DNA of 64,000 bases from Myxococcaceae bacterium (GTDB lineage: Bacteria; Myxococcota; Myxococcia; Myxococcales; Myxococcaceae), in assembly GCA_003818285.1 (NCBI GenBank), contig RPRB01000002.1, positions 62,001-126,000 on the forward strand, given 5' to 3'. Below the pieces are notes generated by a model. The model was not told the origin of the DNA. It was given only the letters and a program-made list of their open reading frames with translations, and searched no databases. Position numbers and translations under genes: made by a program. Shown here one piece after another: positions 41,070 through 49,811 of the stretch (position 1 is its first letter; every line of letters starts with the position of its first letter).

Positions 41070-41744
41070 ATGCGTCAGGAGAAGGCCGGACGTCGCCCCC
41101 GTGGCGTCATCTTCGATCTCGACGGCACGCTCGCCGACTCGCTCGACGACATCGCCTCGGCGATGAACCGCACGCTCCGGGCGCACGGCTTCCCCGAGCA
41201 TCCCGTGCCGGCCTACCGCACGTTCGTCGGCGAGGGGGTGCGGAAGCTCGTGGAGCGCTCGCTGCCCCCGGAGACCGAGGCGCTCCGCGATGCCTTCGTC
41301 GCCGCCTATCAGGCGGACTACGCCGAGCACATGCTCGACGAGACACGATTGTTTCCCGGCATCCCGGAGGTCCTCGACGCGCTGGCCGCGGCCGAGGTCC
41401 CGGTGGGGGTCCTGAGCAACAAGCCGGAGGGCCCGACCCGGACGCTGGTGGACGCGCTCTGCGGCCGCTGGAACTTCCGCGCGGTGTTCGGGGAGCGCCC
41501 CGGTGTGCCCCGGAAGCCGGACCCCGGCTCGGCGCTCGCCCTGGCCGATGCGCTCGCTGCGCCTCCGGAAGCGGTGGCCTTCGTGGGAGACACGGGCGTG
41601 GACATGCTCACCGCGCGGGCGGCCTCGATGCGCCCGGTGGGAGTGCTCTGGGGCTTCCGCCCGAGGGAGGTGCTCGCCTCGGGCGCGGAGGCGGCCAGGA
41701 CCGGGGCGGAGCTCGTGCGGCTCCTCGGCGTCGACGGGCCGTAG
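41070..41744 (+). CDS. gph: HAD-family phosphoglycolate phosphatase-like
   Basis: The 224-residue product has HAD motif I GVIFDLDGTLADSLDDIASAMN, helical cap residues with VGEGVRKLVERSLP (typical of Gph), motif II PVGVLSNKPEGPT (Ser/Asn), motif III lysine RKPDPGSALALADAL and motif IV VAFVGDTGVDMLTARAAS. Phosphoglycolate phosphatases repair oxidised nucleotide ends and recycle 2-phosphoglycolate. It lies nine bases after ccmI, without its own obvious promoter, and looks like the last gene of the operon. Substrate inferred from family resemblance only. Confidence 0.85.
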   Translation: MRQEKAGRRPRGVIFDLDGTLADSLDDIASAMNRTLRAHGFPEHPVPAYRTFVGEGVRKLVERSLPPETEALRDAFVAAYQADYAEHMLDETRLFPGIPEVLDALAAAEVPVGVLSNKPEGPTRTLVDALCGRWNFRAVFGERPGVPRKPDPGSALALADALAAPPEAVAFVGDTGVDMLTARAASMRPVGVLWGFRPREVLASGAEAARTGAELVRLLGVDGP

Positions 41745-41774
41745 CGGCCCGTGGGAGCGCGCCGCGCGAGCCCG

Positions 41775-42581
41775 TCAGCCGGGCTTCGTCCCCCGGACCG
41801 CCCACGCCCGCGCGTTGAGCCGGATCGAGCCGTCCGGGTTCGGCGCCAGGCGGGTTCGCAACCCCTCGCGGATAGCGTCCTGCCGAGCCTCGGGGAGAGA
41901 GGCCAGGAACGCCGGTGCCGGCCCCTGGCCGCCGAGGAAGGGGGTCCAGTAGTCGTCGAAGTCACGAAACACCGTCGGGACGTCGATGGCCTGGCTGACC
42001 ACGTCCGACAGCCCCGCTTCGGTGAAGAGGGCCTCCAGCGACTCGGGGGCGCAGAGCTCCCGGAACCGCCCCGGCTCCGCGAGCGCCGCCGCGGAGGGGT
42101 CGGCCACGGTCGCGACCTCCCAGAACCGGGCGATCAGCTCCACCGCCCCGGACATGTCCCACACGTAGAGGGCAATCGTGCCACCCGGCCTCGCCGCGCG
42201 CACCATCTCCGCGACCATCCTCGCCGGCTCGGGGACGAAGTTCAGGGCCAGACCCGAGACGACCGCGTCGAAGTCCACCGACCCCACGGGGAGCGCCAGC
42301 GCGTCGCCCTGGAGGAACTGGACCTCCGCCGTTTCGAAGGTGCGAGCGCGTGCGTGCTGCACGAAGCCGGCCGACGCGTCGACGCCGACCACCGAGCGCG
42401 CCTCACCGGCCTCGACCACCACCTCGGTCAGCGCGCCGGTCCCACACCCCACGTCGAGCCACCGGCGCCGGGCTGGAACCGCCAGCCAGCGCACGAACTC
42501 GCAGGCCACGAGACGGCTCCACCGTCCGATGTACGCCTCGTACGCCGGCGCGACCGCGAACACATCGTACCGTCCACTCAA
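41775..42581 (-). CDS. Class I SAM-dependent methyltransferase (UbiE/SAM-11 type)
   Basis: The 268-residue product contains WLDVGCGTGALTEVV (SAM motif I), VVGVDASAGFVQHAR, EVQFLQGDALALPVGSVDFDAVVSGLALNFVPE and RPGGTIALYVWDMSG, the standard seven-strand methyltransferase fold. The N-terminal MSGRYDVFAVAPAYEAYIGRWSR is typical of methyltransferases acting on small molecules, quinones or lipids. The start is TTG at 42581; GTG at 42563 would also fit. It is convergent with gph. Its substrate cannot be read, and it stands alone between 42582 and the gene at 42722, which is on the same strand. Confidence 0.8.
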   Translation of the reverse strand: MSGRYDVFAVAPAYEAYIGRWSRLVACEFVRWLAVPARRRWLDVGCGTGALTEVVVEAGEARSVVGVDASAGFVQHARARTFETAEVQFLQGDALALPVGSVDFDAVVSGLALNFVPEPARMVAEMVRAARPGGTIALYVWDMSGAVELIARFWEVATVADPSAAALAEPGRFRELCAPESLEALFTEAGLSDVVSQAIDVPTVFRDFDDYWTPFLGGQGPAPAFLASLPEARQDAIREGLRTRLAPNPDGSIRLNARAWAVRGTKPG

Positions 42582-42721
42582 GGCCGGACCCCCTGTCTGC
42601 GCTCGCCTGATCCCAATGCTCTATCGCAGGTGACCACTCGCCGACAGCTCGCCCAGGCTCTCGGCCCGGCAGGGGAGAGCCTCATCCAGGTGTGGACGGA
42701 CTCGCCCGCCGTGACCGTCGA

Positions 42722-43882
42722 TCAGCCCTCGGCGGCGCGGGAGCGGCGCGTCCGGTCGCGGCTCAGAGCCCGAAGCGCCGCCCGGGCCACGTGCGCCACG
42801 TGCGCCGGGCCCAGGTCCTGGTGGCAGGGGAGCTCGAGCACGTGCTGGCGGAGCCGGGCGGCATCGGGGAACTCGGCGCCATCGCACCGCGGGTGGAAAC
42901 TGCGCCACCCCTCCTTGGCCTCCACGTTCTCCGCCCGGAGGCAGGCCAGCGCCTCGTCCTGGTCCGGTACCCACAGCGGATAGTGGAGCGGGCACACCCC
43001 CGACGGGAGCTCGCTCACCAGCGGAGGCGTGACGCCCCGCAGGGCCCCGAGCAGGTGGAAGAAGTTCCGCCGGCGGCGCTCCACCACCCGCGCCAGCTCG
43101 TGTGCCCGCGCGATCCGCTGCACCAGCGGCGAGGCCCCGAGCTCGAGCTGTTCTCGGGCGAATTGCCTTGCCCACTCGGGGCGACGTCCGGTGCGGAAGT
43201 GGCGCGAGAACCACTCCCCGAGACCGCGGAGCAGGCGACCCTGGTTCGGCAGCCGGAACTCGCCCCGGAGGAGCAGCCTGGCCCACAGGCCGCGGAGGGT
43301 GGGTCCCAGGGCGGGCCTGGCGAGGGCGGGGAGCTGGTAGCCGCGACGCCCGTTGAACACCAGCGCGCCTCCGTGCGGCACGGGCAGGGTCTTGCGGAGG
43401 GAGAAGACCGCCGCGTCGCCGGTGGCGCCCACCGGTCACTCCCCGTCCACCGACAGGAGCGCCTGCGCACAGTCCTCGAGGAGCACCAGACCGTGGCGAT
43501 CGGCGAGCGCGCGCAGCTGCGTTGCAGGGCCAGGGAAGCCCGCGAAGTGGGTCATGACCAGGCCGCGGGTCCGGGGGCCGATGCGCCGCTCGAGCTCCTC
43601 GAGATCCAGCGTCCACCGCGTGCCCACGGGGTAGAACGCCGGATGGGCTCCCGCCGAGAGGAGCGCGTCCACCTCGACTCCATGGTGGTAGGCGGGCACG
43701 AGCACTTCCCGGCCCTCCAGTCCGAGCACTCGCGCCGCCAGGTGCAGCGCGCCTCGCCCGAGATGGGTCCAGGTCACGGCGTCCGCGGAGAATGGGTACT
43801 CGGTGAGGGGGCGGGCGGTGGCCCGGAGCTGCTCCCACCCGAGCGTCGGTTCCGACGGGACGTACGGCCTGGACTTCGCCAT
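42722..43882 (-). pseudogene. DegT/DnrJ/EryC1-type aminotransferase interrupted by an in-frame UGA
   Basis: Reading from the ATG at 43882, the first 148 residues have LTEYPFSADAVTWTHLGRGALHLAAR, EVLVPAYHHGVEVDALLSAG and LLEDCAQALLSVDGE, then a UGA at 43438-43436, and the frame resumes without shift: PVGATGDAAVFSLRKTLPVPHGGAL with the PLP lysine in SLRKT, then ~230 more residues. A full-length protein would be ~386 residues, typical of this family. The UGA is at a position that usually holds Arg (CGA to TGA change). A 7-bp stem with GCG loop follows it immediately. It is downstream of yvcK in the polysaccharide operon. Whether it is a pseudogene, a sequencing error or recoded is open. Confidence 0.75.
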
Positions 43883-43922
43883 CGCTCTAGGACGTGTGCA
43901 CTCGCCGCTCGTCCGTCCAGGC

Positions 43923-44971
43923 TCAGCCCTGTCCTGCCGCCACGGAGATCAGGGCCTTCCCGAGCTTCCGGGCATCGTGCCTCAGGCGGTGTCCGGCCTT
44001 GAGCAGATCCGCCTCGACGGGAACCACGCCCAGCGCCCGGATGCCGTCCAGATCGGTCGGCACCGGTTCGGCTCCGGTCCGCGCGTAGCGGTCCAGCCGG
44101 GCAGCATCGAGCGGCGTGGAGTTGAGGAGGACCACGTCCACCACCGGGCCGGCATGCTCCAGCACCGCGCGGACGTGATCCACCGCACCCATGCCCGCAG
44201 TCTCGCCGGGCTCGGTCATGAGATTGGCCACCAGGATGCGTCGCGCCCGGGTGGTGCGGAGCGCCTCCGCCACCCCGTCCACCAGCAGATTCGGAAGCAC
44301 GCTCGAGTACAGCGATCCCGGACCGAGGGTGATCAGATCCGCCGAGGCGATGGCCTCCAGGACGCCCTCGGCGGCGGCCGGACGCGACGGATGGAGGAAC
44401 ACCCGGCGGACGCACGTCCCGGCGCGCACGAGGTGGCGCTCGCCCAGCACCCGCCGGCCATCCTCCAGCTCGGCGACCAGCTGCACGGGATCCACGGTCG
44501 AGGGGAGCACCGTTCCCCGCGTGTCGAGCAGCCTGGAGGCCGATCGGATGGCCTGGAGGAAATCGCCGTGCATCTCGACGAGCGCGGCGCGGACCAGGTT
44601 GCCGAGGGCGTGCCCGGCGAGCGACCCCTCCCCCCGAAGCGATGCTGCAGCACCTCGGCCAGCGGACCCTTCGGCGACGCGAGCGCCACCAGGCAATTGC
44701 GTAGATCTCCGGGCGGGAGCAGCCCCCGGGTCCGGCGCAGTCGTCCGGAGCTCCCACCGTCGTCGCTCATCGCCACCACCGCGGTGAGGTCGACCCCGGG
44801 CCGGCCCTTCCGCGGCCTGACGTGCCGGGCGAGGCCGCGGAGCACCACCGGGAGCCCGGTTCCACCGCCCAGCGCGACGACGCGCAGGGGGCGCGCCGGC
44901 TGCGCCCGGAGACGCGGAGCGATCCGGATGACCGGGGGGAGCTCGAGGGACACCCGCCCGGGGAGGGTCAT
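43923..44971 (-). pseudogene. yvcK: YvcK/CofD-like protein with a frameshift in a C6 tract
   Basis: YvcK-type proteins bind UDP-GlcNAc and control carbon and cell-wall metabolism. The N-terminus MTLPGRVSLELPP runs to VVALGGGTGLPVVLRGL, AVVAMSDDGGSSGRL, LLPPGDLRNCLVALAS and GPLAEVLQHRFGG; at 44630-44635 (six C on the plus strand) the frame breaks and the next frame continues with EGSLAGHALGNLVRAALVEMHGDF, ITLGPGSLYSSVLPNLLVDG, LVANLMTEPGETAGM and the C-terminus. Removing two bases, or adding one, restores an intact ~350-residue protein. The start overlaps the sugar transferase stop by 4 bases. Its stop, TGAGCCTGGACG, matches the first 12 bases of the repeat family. Confidence 0.75.
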
Positions 44972-46338
44972 CGGGCTCCCCGGCCCAACAGCACGTGCCG
45001 CACGGTGTGGAAGATGATCGCGATGTCGAGGAACAGCGTGCCGTTCTTCACGTAGTACAGGTCGAACTCCAGCTTGTTTCGCCCGTCCTCGACGGAGGCG
45101 CCGTAGGGGTACCGGATCTGCGCCCAGCCGGTGATGCCCGGCTTCACTCCCTCGCGGAGCGCGTAGTACGGGACATCGCGGGAGATGATGTCGATGAACA
45201 CCCGACGCTCCGGCCGCGGTCCCACGAAGCTCATGTCACCGCGGAGGACGTTGAGCACCTGGGGAATCTCGTCCATCCGCGTCTTGCGGATGAACCGCCC
45301 CACCCGGGTCACCCGGTCGTCATTGGCGCGCGCCCAGACCGCGCCGTTCTTCTCCGCGTCCAGCCGCATGCTCCGGAACTTCCACAGCGCGTACTCCCTG
45401 CCGTTCTGCCCCACCCGGTCCTGGCGGTAGAGAGCCGGCCCCTTCGAGTCGAGCCGGATCAGCACCACCAGCACCCCCATCAGCGGCGCGGCGAGAATCA
45501 GGAGACCACTTGCCACGAGGATGTCGAAGCCCCGCTTGCAGGCGCGGCGCAGCGGCCCCTGCGTCAGCTCGTCGGCGGTGGCGAACTGCACGCCGTCGAG
45601 GACGTGCACCGGGATGCGGCGCAGGATGCGCTCGCAGTACTGGGCGGCGCGGTAGACCCGCACCCCCGAGTAGCGGCACCGGGCGAGGTCCTCCGCGGTC
45701 GCCCGCTCCTGTCCGGGCTCCGTGGCGAGGATGACCGCCTCGGCGCGGGCCCGGCGCGCCACCTCCAGCAGGTGCTCCCGTCCGGGGTCCAGGCGGTAGG
45801 GATCCACCAGTGCCGCCACCTCGATGCCCTCCTCGGCCTCCTCGAGGACCTCGAGCATCCGCTGGACGCGTGGGCCATGGCCCACGATGAGGACCCGGCT
45901 CGGGTGGGCGAGCGCATTGCCCAGGACGCCGCGGGCGACGAGGACCCCGACGATGGCCCCGAAGGCCCCACCCAGCACCACCCCCTCGGGGGGACGCACC
46001 CGGAGCAGGGTGAGGAGCATCGCCATCGCGAACCCGGCGAAGCCCAGCGCCCGGACCAGCCGCGCTCCCCGCCCCCGGTCCTCCGCCGCCACGCGCAGGT
46101 CGTAGAGGTCGAGGAAGTAGAGCGCCGACTGGTAGAGAGCGACGAAGCACACCGAGAGCAGAATCAGCAGGCCGCTGGTGACGACCTCGTGGTGGGTGCG
46201 GCTCGCGGTGCTGTCGATCGCCAGCGCGTGCGCCAGCGTCACCGAGCCCGTGGCGCAGGCGGCGGCGATCGCCGCGCTCTCTGCCACGAACAGCAACGTC
46301 TTTCGTCCCGAGACCCAATGGTTGAAGACCCGATACAT
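44968..46338 (-). CDS. Initiating sugar transferase (EpsB/PEP-CTERM-type, bacterial sugar transferase family)
   Basis: The 456-residue enzyme transfers sugar-1-phosphate to undecaprenyl phosphate to start repeat-unit synthesis. Hydrophobic helices occur at LLFVAESAAIAAACATGSVTLAHAL, LLILLSVCFVALYQSALYF, FAGFAMAMLLTLLRV and FGAIVGVLVARGVLG; then a CoA-like NAD-binding fold (RVLIVGHGPRVQRMLEVLEE); and the C-terminal catalytic region FDILVASGLLILAAPLMGVL, GRFIRKTRMDEIPQVLNVLRGDMSFVGPRPE, GVKPGITGWAQIRYPYG. This is the EpsB/XrtA-associated subtype. The start ATG 46338 is chosen (GGGGAG adjacent); a longer GTG frame to 46377 is possible. Overlaps yvcK. Confidence 0.9.
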   Translation of the reverse strand: MYRVFNHWVSGRKTLLFVAESAAIAAACATGSVTLAHALAIDSTASRTHHEVVTSGLLILLSVCFVALYQSALYFLDLYDLRVAAEDRGRGARLVRALGFAGFAMAMLLTLLRVRPPEGVVLGGAFGAIVGVLVARGVLGNALAHPSRVLIVGHGPRVQRMLEVLEEAEEGIEVAALVDPYRLDPGREHLLEVARRARAEAVILATEPGQERATAEDLARCRYSGVRVYRAAQYCERILRRIPVHVLDGVQFATADELTQGPLRRACKRGFDILVASGLLILAAPLMGVLVVLIRLDSKGPALYRQDRVGQNGREYALWKFRSMRLDAEKNGAVWARANDDRVTRVGRFIRKTRMDEIPQVLNVLRGDMSFVGPRPERRVFIDIISRDVPYYALREGVKPGITGWAQIRYPYGASVEDGRNKLEFDLYYVKNGTLFLDIAIIFHTVRHVLLGRGAR

Positions 46339-46395
46339 CTCCCCTGCCCGCCCTTCCGCCGCCCGCGAAACACCCACCCCGCCGCCCAGACGTCT

Positions 46396-47142
46396 TCAGC
46401 GCTCGTAAGCTCTCAGGTACGGCGTGCTCGCCGCCGCCGCGCCGTTCAGCACGCACCCCACGACGCTCGACCCCGCCAGGTGCTCCAGCGCCTGGTGGAC
46501 GTGCTTCCCCGCCGTCGCGTTGGCCCGCACCACCAGCACCACCGCGTCGGACAGCGTCCCGAGGATCGAGGCATCGGCGAAGGGAAGCGCCGGCGGCAGG
46601 TCGAGGTACACCTCGTCGAACCCCTCGCGGACCGCGCGGAGCAGCTCCTTCATCCGCGGGCTCGCCAGGAGCTGCGTCGGCTCCTCCGGCGCCTGCCCGG
46701 AGGGGATGACCGCCAGCCGATTCGCCTTGAACCGGCGCACCACCTCGCGCAGGTCGGCGTCGCCCTGGAGGAGCTCGGAGAGCCCGGGACGCGCCCGGAA
46801 GGCGAGCAGCTCCGCCACCTGCCCCCGCCGCAGGTCCGCGTCGATCAGGAGGATCCGGCGGTCCGGGTTGGCCCGGGCCGAGGTGAGCGCCAGGTTCACC
46901 GCGGTGACCGTCTTCCCCTCGCCCGAGAGCGCGGAGGTGAAGGCGACGAGGCGCATGGGCCGCTGGTCCCGCAGCCGCTCCAGCCGGTAGTAGAGCGACC
47001 GGTACTGCTCGGCGGCCACCGAGCCCGGCGCGGTGAGCGAAACGACCCGGTCGTTCACCGGAGCGGGGCTCACCGCGCTGCCGTCGGCACGATGGAGGAA
47101 GTTCGCCGTCATCGTCTCGTTCTCTGGCATCACGGAGTGCAT
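46396..47142 (-). CDS. Polysaccharide-biosynthesis tyrosine kinase (CpsD/CapB-like)
   Basis: The 248-residue cytosolic ATPase is the stand-alone kinase half of a bacterial tyrosine kinase: Walker A FTSALSGEGKTVTAVN, Walker A' RRILLIDADLRRG, Walker B-like DEVYLDLPPALPFADAS. C-terminal YLRAYER supplies two tyrosines for autophosphorylation, fewer than in Wzc. Its partner would be the membrane chain-length protein encoded four bases upstream (47146-48552). It follows that gene in the operon and precedes the sugar transferase by 57 bases. Chain-length control of the exopolysaccharide is the inferred role. Confidence 0.87.
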   Translation of the reverse strand: MHSVMPENETMTANFLHRADGSAVSPAPVNDRVVSLTAPGSVAAEQYRSLYYRLERLRDQRPMRLVAFTSALSGEGKTVTAVNLALTSARANPDRRILLIDADLRRGQVAELLAFRARPGLSELLQGDADLREVVRRFKANRLAVIPSGQAPEEPTQLLASPRMKELLRAVREGFDEVYLDLPPALPFADASILGTLSDAVVLVVRANATAGKHVHQALEHLAGSSVVGCVLNGAAAASTPYLRAYER

Positions 47143-47145
47143 TCC

Positions 47146-48552
47146 TCAGTTCAGGCCGTCCGCGTTCTCGCGCGGGGAGCTGCGCAAGGGAGACGCGGGT
47201 AGAAGGACACGGCGCTCGCTCCGGCCATTCATCACCGGAACGATGGCCAGGACCGGCAGCGGGAGCTCGCCGCGGAGCTGCCGCTCGTCGTGGATGCTCT
47301 CGTCGCGGAGCTCGAGCATCACCCCGGAGAGCACGCCGGCTCCGAGCGCGGCCACCAGCACCACCATCAGGCCTCCGAAGCGATCCGGCTTGGCAGGAGC
47401 CACCGGGGGTGCCGCGGGGCTGACCAGGCTGAACAGCCGGGGCGCGTTCCGTGCCTCGATCTGCTGGGCAATCTCCGCCTCGACCTTTCGTCCCAGGACC
47501 GACTGGTACTTGGTCTTGGCGATGTCGTACTCGCGCTCGAGCCCGGCCAGCTCCGCCGCCCAGCGCGGCGTCTGGTCCAGGCGGGCCTGGTAGGTCTGCT
47601 TCTCCTTCTCCAGCGCGTCGAGGTCGCGCTGGATGGCCCCGGCCTCGCGGCCAGCGCGGGTCCGCTCGTCTCGCTGGATGCCCAGGCGCGCATCGGCCTC
47701 ACGCGCCCGGGTGCGGGCCGACTTCACCTCCCGGGTCAGGCGAACCACCTCCGGGTGATCGTCGGTGTACTGGGTCCGGGCCGCACCCAGCTGCTGCTCG
47801 AGCTGGTCCACCACCGCCTGCGCCCGACCCACCTCCGTGTCACCACCGTTGCGCATCAGGGCGAGATCGCTCCGCCTTGCCTCGGTGGCCCGCAGCTGCT
47901 CGGTGCGCGCCCGGACCTCGCCCGAGAGCCGGTCCAGCTGGCGCATGTTGGCTTCCATCTGCTCCGGCAGCTCCCCCACGTGAGCCACCTTGAAGGCGAT
48001 GATCTTCTGCTGCCAGGCGTTGACCGCCTCCTGGAGCTCCTTGACCTGGGCGTCGAACACCCGGGTCGCGTCCGCGGCCTGTGCGGCGCGGGTCTCGTTG
48101 GTGAGCTGGGCGAAGACGGTGGGAACGAGGTTGGCGATCTCCGCCGCCTGCTTCGGGTCGCTGGCGCTCACCGTGACCTCGAAGGCGTTCCAGGTCGGCT
48201 TGACGTCGATCGCCTCCCGCAGCTGCTCGATCGCCGCGTCCTTCCCGCGCCGCGCCACCAGCTCCGGGTAGAGCTTGAGCTGGTCCACGACCCGCCCCAG
48301 CACCGGACCGCCGAGCATCGCCTGCCGCAGGCTGAGGAGCCTCGGCTCCACGTCGCCCACCGTGCGCTGCACCAGCTGGGCGTCGGTCTGCTGCGGCTCG
48401 ACGCGGACCACCGAGGTGGCCTTCCACACCCGGGGGCGAGTCATGACGTAGGCCGTGCCCGCCACGAGCACCACCGCGATGACGGCGATGACCACCCACG
48501 GCCGCCGCCAGAGCGCCCTCGCCACGTCGTCCACGGTCAGTCCACGATCCAT
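47146..48552 (-). CDS. Chain-length determinant / exopolysaccharide membrane protein (GumC/Wzz-like)
   Basis: The 468-residue product has two membrane helices (VVIAVIAVVLVAGTAYVM and FGGLMVVLVAALGAGVLSGVML) enclosing a long periplasmic coiled coil (RARTEQLRATEARRSDLAL, EARNAPRLFSLVSPAAPPVAPAKPDRF), the PCP-2a form without a cytosolic kinase. KPxWxATSVVRV in the N-terminal region is the Wzz signature region. ACGGAGAG lies upstream of the ATG at 48552. It pairs with the kinase downstream (4-base gap) and with the OPX lipoprotein and beta-barrel to span the envelope. Confidence 0.88.
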   Translation of the reverse strand: MDRGLTVDDVARALWRRPWVVIAVIAVVLVAGTAYVMTRPRVWKATSVVRVEPQQTDAQLVQRTVGDVEPRLLSLRQAMLGGPVLGRVVDQLKLYPELVARRGKDAAIEQLREAIDVKPTWNAFEVTVSASDPKQAAEIANLVPTVFAQLTNETRAAQAADATRVFDAQVKELQEAVNAWQQKIIAFKVAHVGELPEQMEANMRQLDRLSGEVRARTEQLRATEARRSDLALMRNGGDTEVGRAQAVVDQLEQQLGAARTQYTDDHPEVVRLTREVKSARTRAREADARLGIQRDERTRAGREAGAIQRDLDALEKEKQTYQARLDQTPRWAAELAGLEREYDIAKTKYQSVLGRKVEAEIAQQIEARNAPRLFSLVSPAAPPVAPAKPDRFGGLMVVLVAALGAGVLSGVMLELRDESIHDERQLRGELPLPVLAIVPVMNGRSERRVLLPASPLRSSPRENADGLN

Positions 48553-48562
48553 CGTCTCTCCG

Positions 48563-49798
48563 TCAGAACGCATCCACCGTGAGCCGCGCGGCCACGATGT
48601 TGCGGGTGAGGCTGGTCTGTGCGGGGTCGACGCTCCCCACCTGGTCGAGCCGGTCGTAGCTGGCCTGGATCGCCGCGTGCCGGTTGAAGCGCCACTCCGC
48701 ACCTGCTCCGAGCCCGTATCCGGCCGCCACGCCCTTCTCCTGGTCCACCTTCAGCGGAAACACGCCGATGTTGGGCATGGGACCGTTGCGAAAGAAGCTG
48801 CCGTACCCGAAGAGCCGCAGCTTCTCGAGCAGTTGCCAGCTCAATGTCACGCTGGAGTAATCCGCCCATACGGCAGTACTGAACCCGCTGGCACCCACCA
48901 GGTCGTGCCCCACGGTGAAGATCCAGTCCAGCCGCTTGCTGATCCGCTGGGCGACATCGATCTGGAACCGCGGGACCACCCCGTTCTTCGACGGGTCGAG
49001 GTGCTCCCGGTAGAAGGCTGCGCCGGCCGACACCTTGATGTTCGCCGTCCGGCTGATCCGGTACTTCCAGATCAGGCCCGGGCTGTGGGCGATGCCGTTG
49101 TTGTCCCCGAACTTGAAGAGCTGCAGCCGGTACTCGGCGCCGATGTCCGCCCGCCGGGTCAGCCGGTAATCGACCTCGATGGAGGGCGAGTTCAGGAATC
49201 CCGGCGGATGATCCGGCTCCTCCACCTTCGCCCCCTCGAAGCGATAGCCGAGGAGGAAGCTCCAGCGGGGGGCGAACTGCTGGCGCCACCCCACCTGACC
49301 GATTCCGTAGAAGGTCCGGGCCAGGGTCCTGGCCAGCCCCTGCCGGGGAAGGGAGAGCGGATCCGAGGTATCCCAGAACCGCCCCACCGCATCGAGCTGG
49401 GAAGTCCGCGACAGATCGGTGTGGAGCTCCAGCGCGGCGCGATGATCGAGCTGCACCTGGCCCGAGCTGCTCCGGTACAGGATGTCCGGACCGTAGAAGG
49501 TCTCGAACTTGGTCAGGCGCTGGTTCAGGCGCAGCCCCACCTGGGGCATGATCTTGGTGAGGAACGCCCCCGGACCGTCCTGGCTGCCGGTGAGCAGCAC
49601 GTCGTCGTCGTACCGCTCCTCCACCGCCACTCGGAGGATCGGCTCGATGGGCCCGGAGTGCTCCGAGGGCCGCTCGGTCCGCAGGTCGGCTCGCGCCTCT
49701 GCCGGGACGAGGGCGAGGACCGCACCCAGGAGTCCCCCGAGCACGCCATTCCTTGCCTGCCGCCGGGGCGGACACGGACATCTGGTCAGGAGGCCCAC
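48563..49798 (-). CDS. Outer-membrane beta-barrel paired with the OPX lipoprotein (Wzp-like porin)
   Basis: The 411-residue product has a signal peptide (VLGGLLGAVLALVPAEARA) and repeated amphipathic strands with alternating aromatic residues (FLTKIMPQVGLRLNQRLTKF, WSFLLGYRFEGAKVE, SIEVDYRLTRRADIGAEYRL, AAIQASYDRLDQV) ending LTVDAF, an outer-membrane targeting C-terminus ending in Phe. Myxococcus has WzpX/WzpS/WzpB beta-barrels next to OPX proteins that lack their own pore; this gene has the same length and position. It starts 13 bases after the OPX gene at GTG 49798 (GGAG upstream). The role, a polysaccharide outlet, is inferred. Confidence 0.75.
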   Translation of the reverse strand: MGLLTRCPCPPRRQARNGVLGGLLGAVLALVPAEARADLRTERPSEHSGPIEPILRVAVEERYDDDVLLTGSQDGPGAFLTKIMPQVGLRLNQRLTKFETFYGPDILYRSSSGQVQLDHRAALELHTDLSRTSQLDAVGRFWDTSDPLSLPRQGLARTLARTFYGIGQVGWRQQFAPRWSFLLGYRFEGAKVEEPDHPPGFLNSPSIEVDYRLTRRADIGAEYRLQLFKFGDNNGIAHSPGLIWKYRISRTANIKVSAGAAFYREHLDPSKNGVVPRFQIDVAQRISKRLDWIFTVGHDLVGASGFSTAVWADYSSVTLSWQLLEKLRLFGYGSFFRNGPMPNIGVFPLKVDQEKGVAAGYGLGAGAEWRFNRHAAIQASYDRLDQVGSVDPAQTSLTRNIVAARLTVDAF

Positions 49799-49811
49799 CG
49801 GCGGGCTCCGC

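Noticed and set aside
43419-43438. Selenocysteine reading of the UGA in the DegT aminotransferase
   Set aside because: The hairpin starts directly after the UGA, so its loop is too near for a bSECIS, and the position is not a redox site; a C-to-T nonsense change of an Arg codon is simpler.
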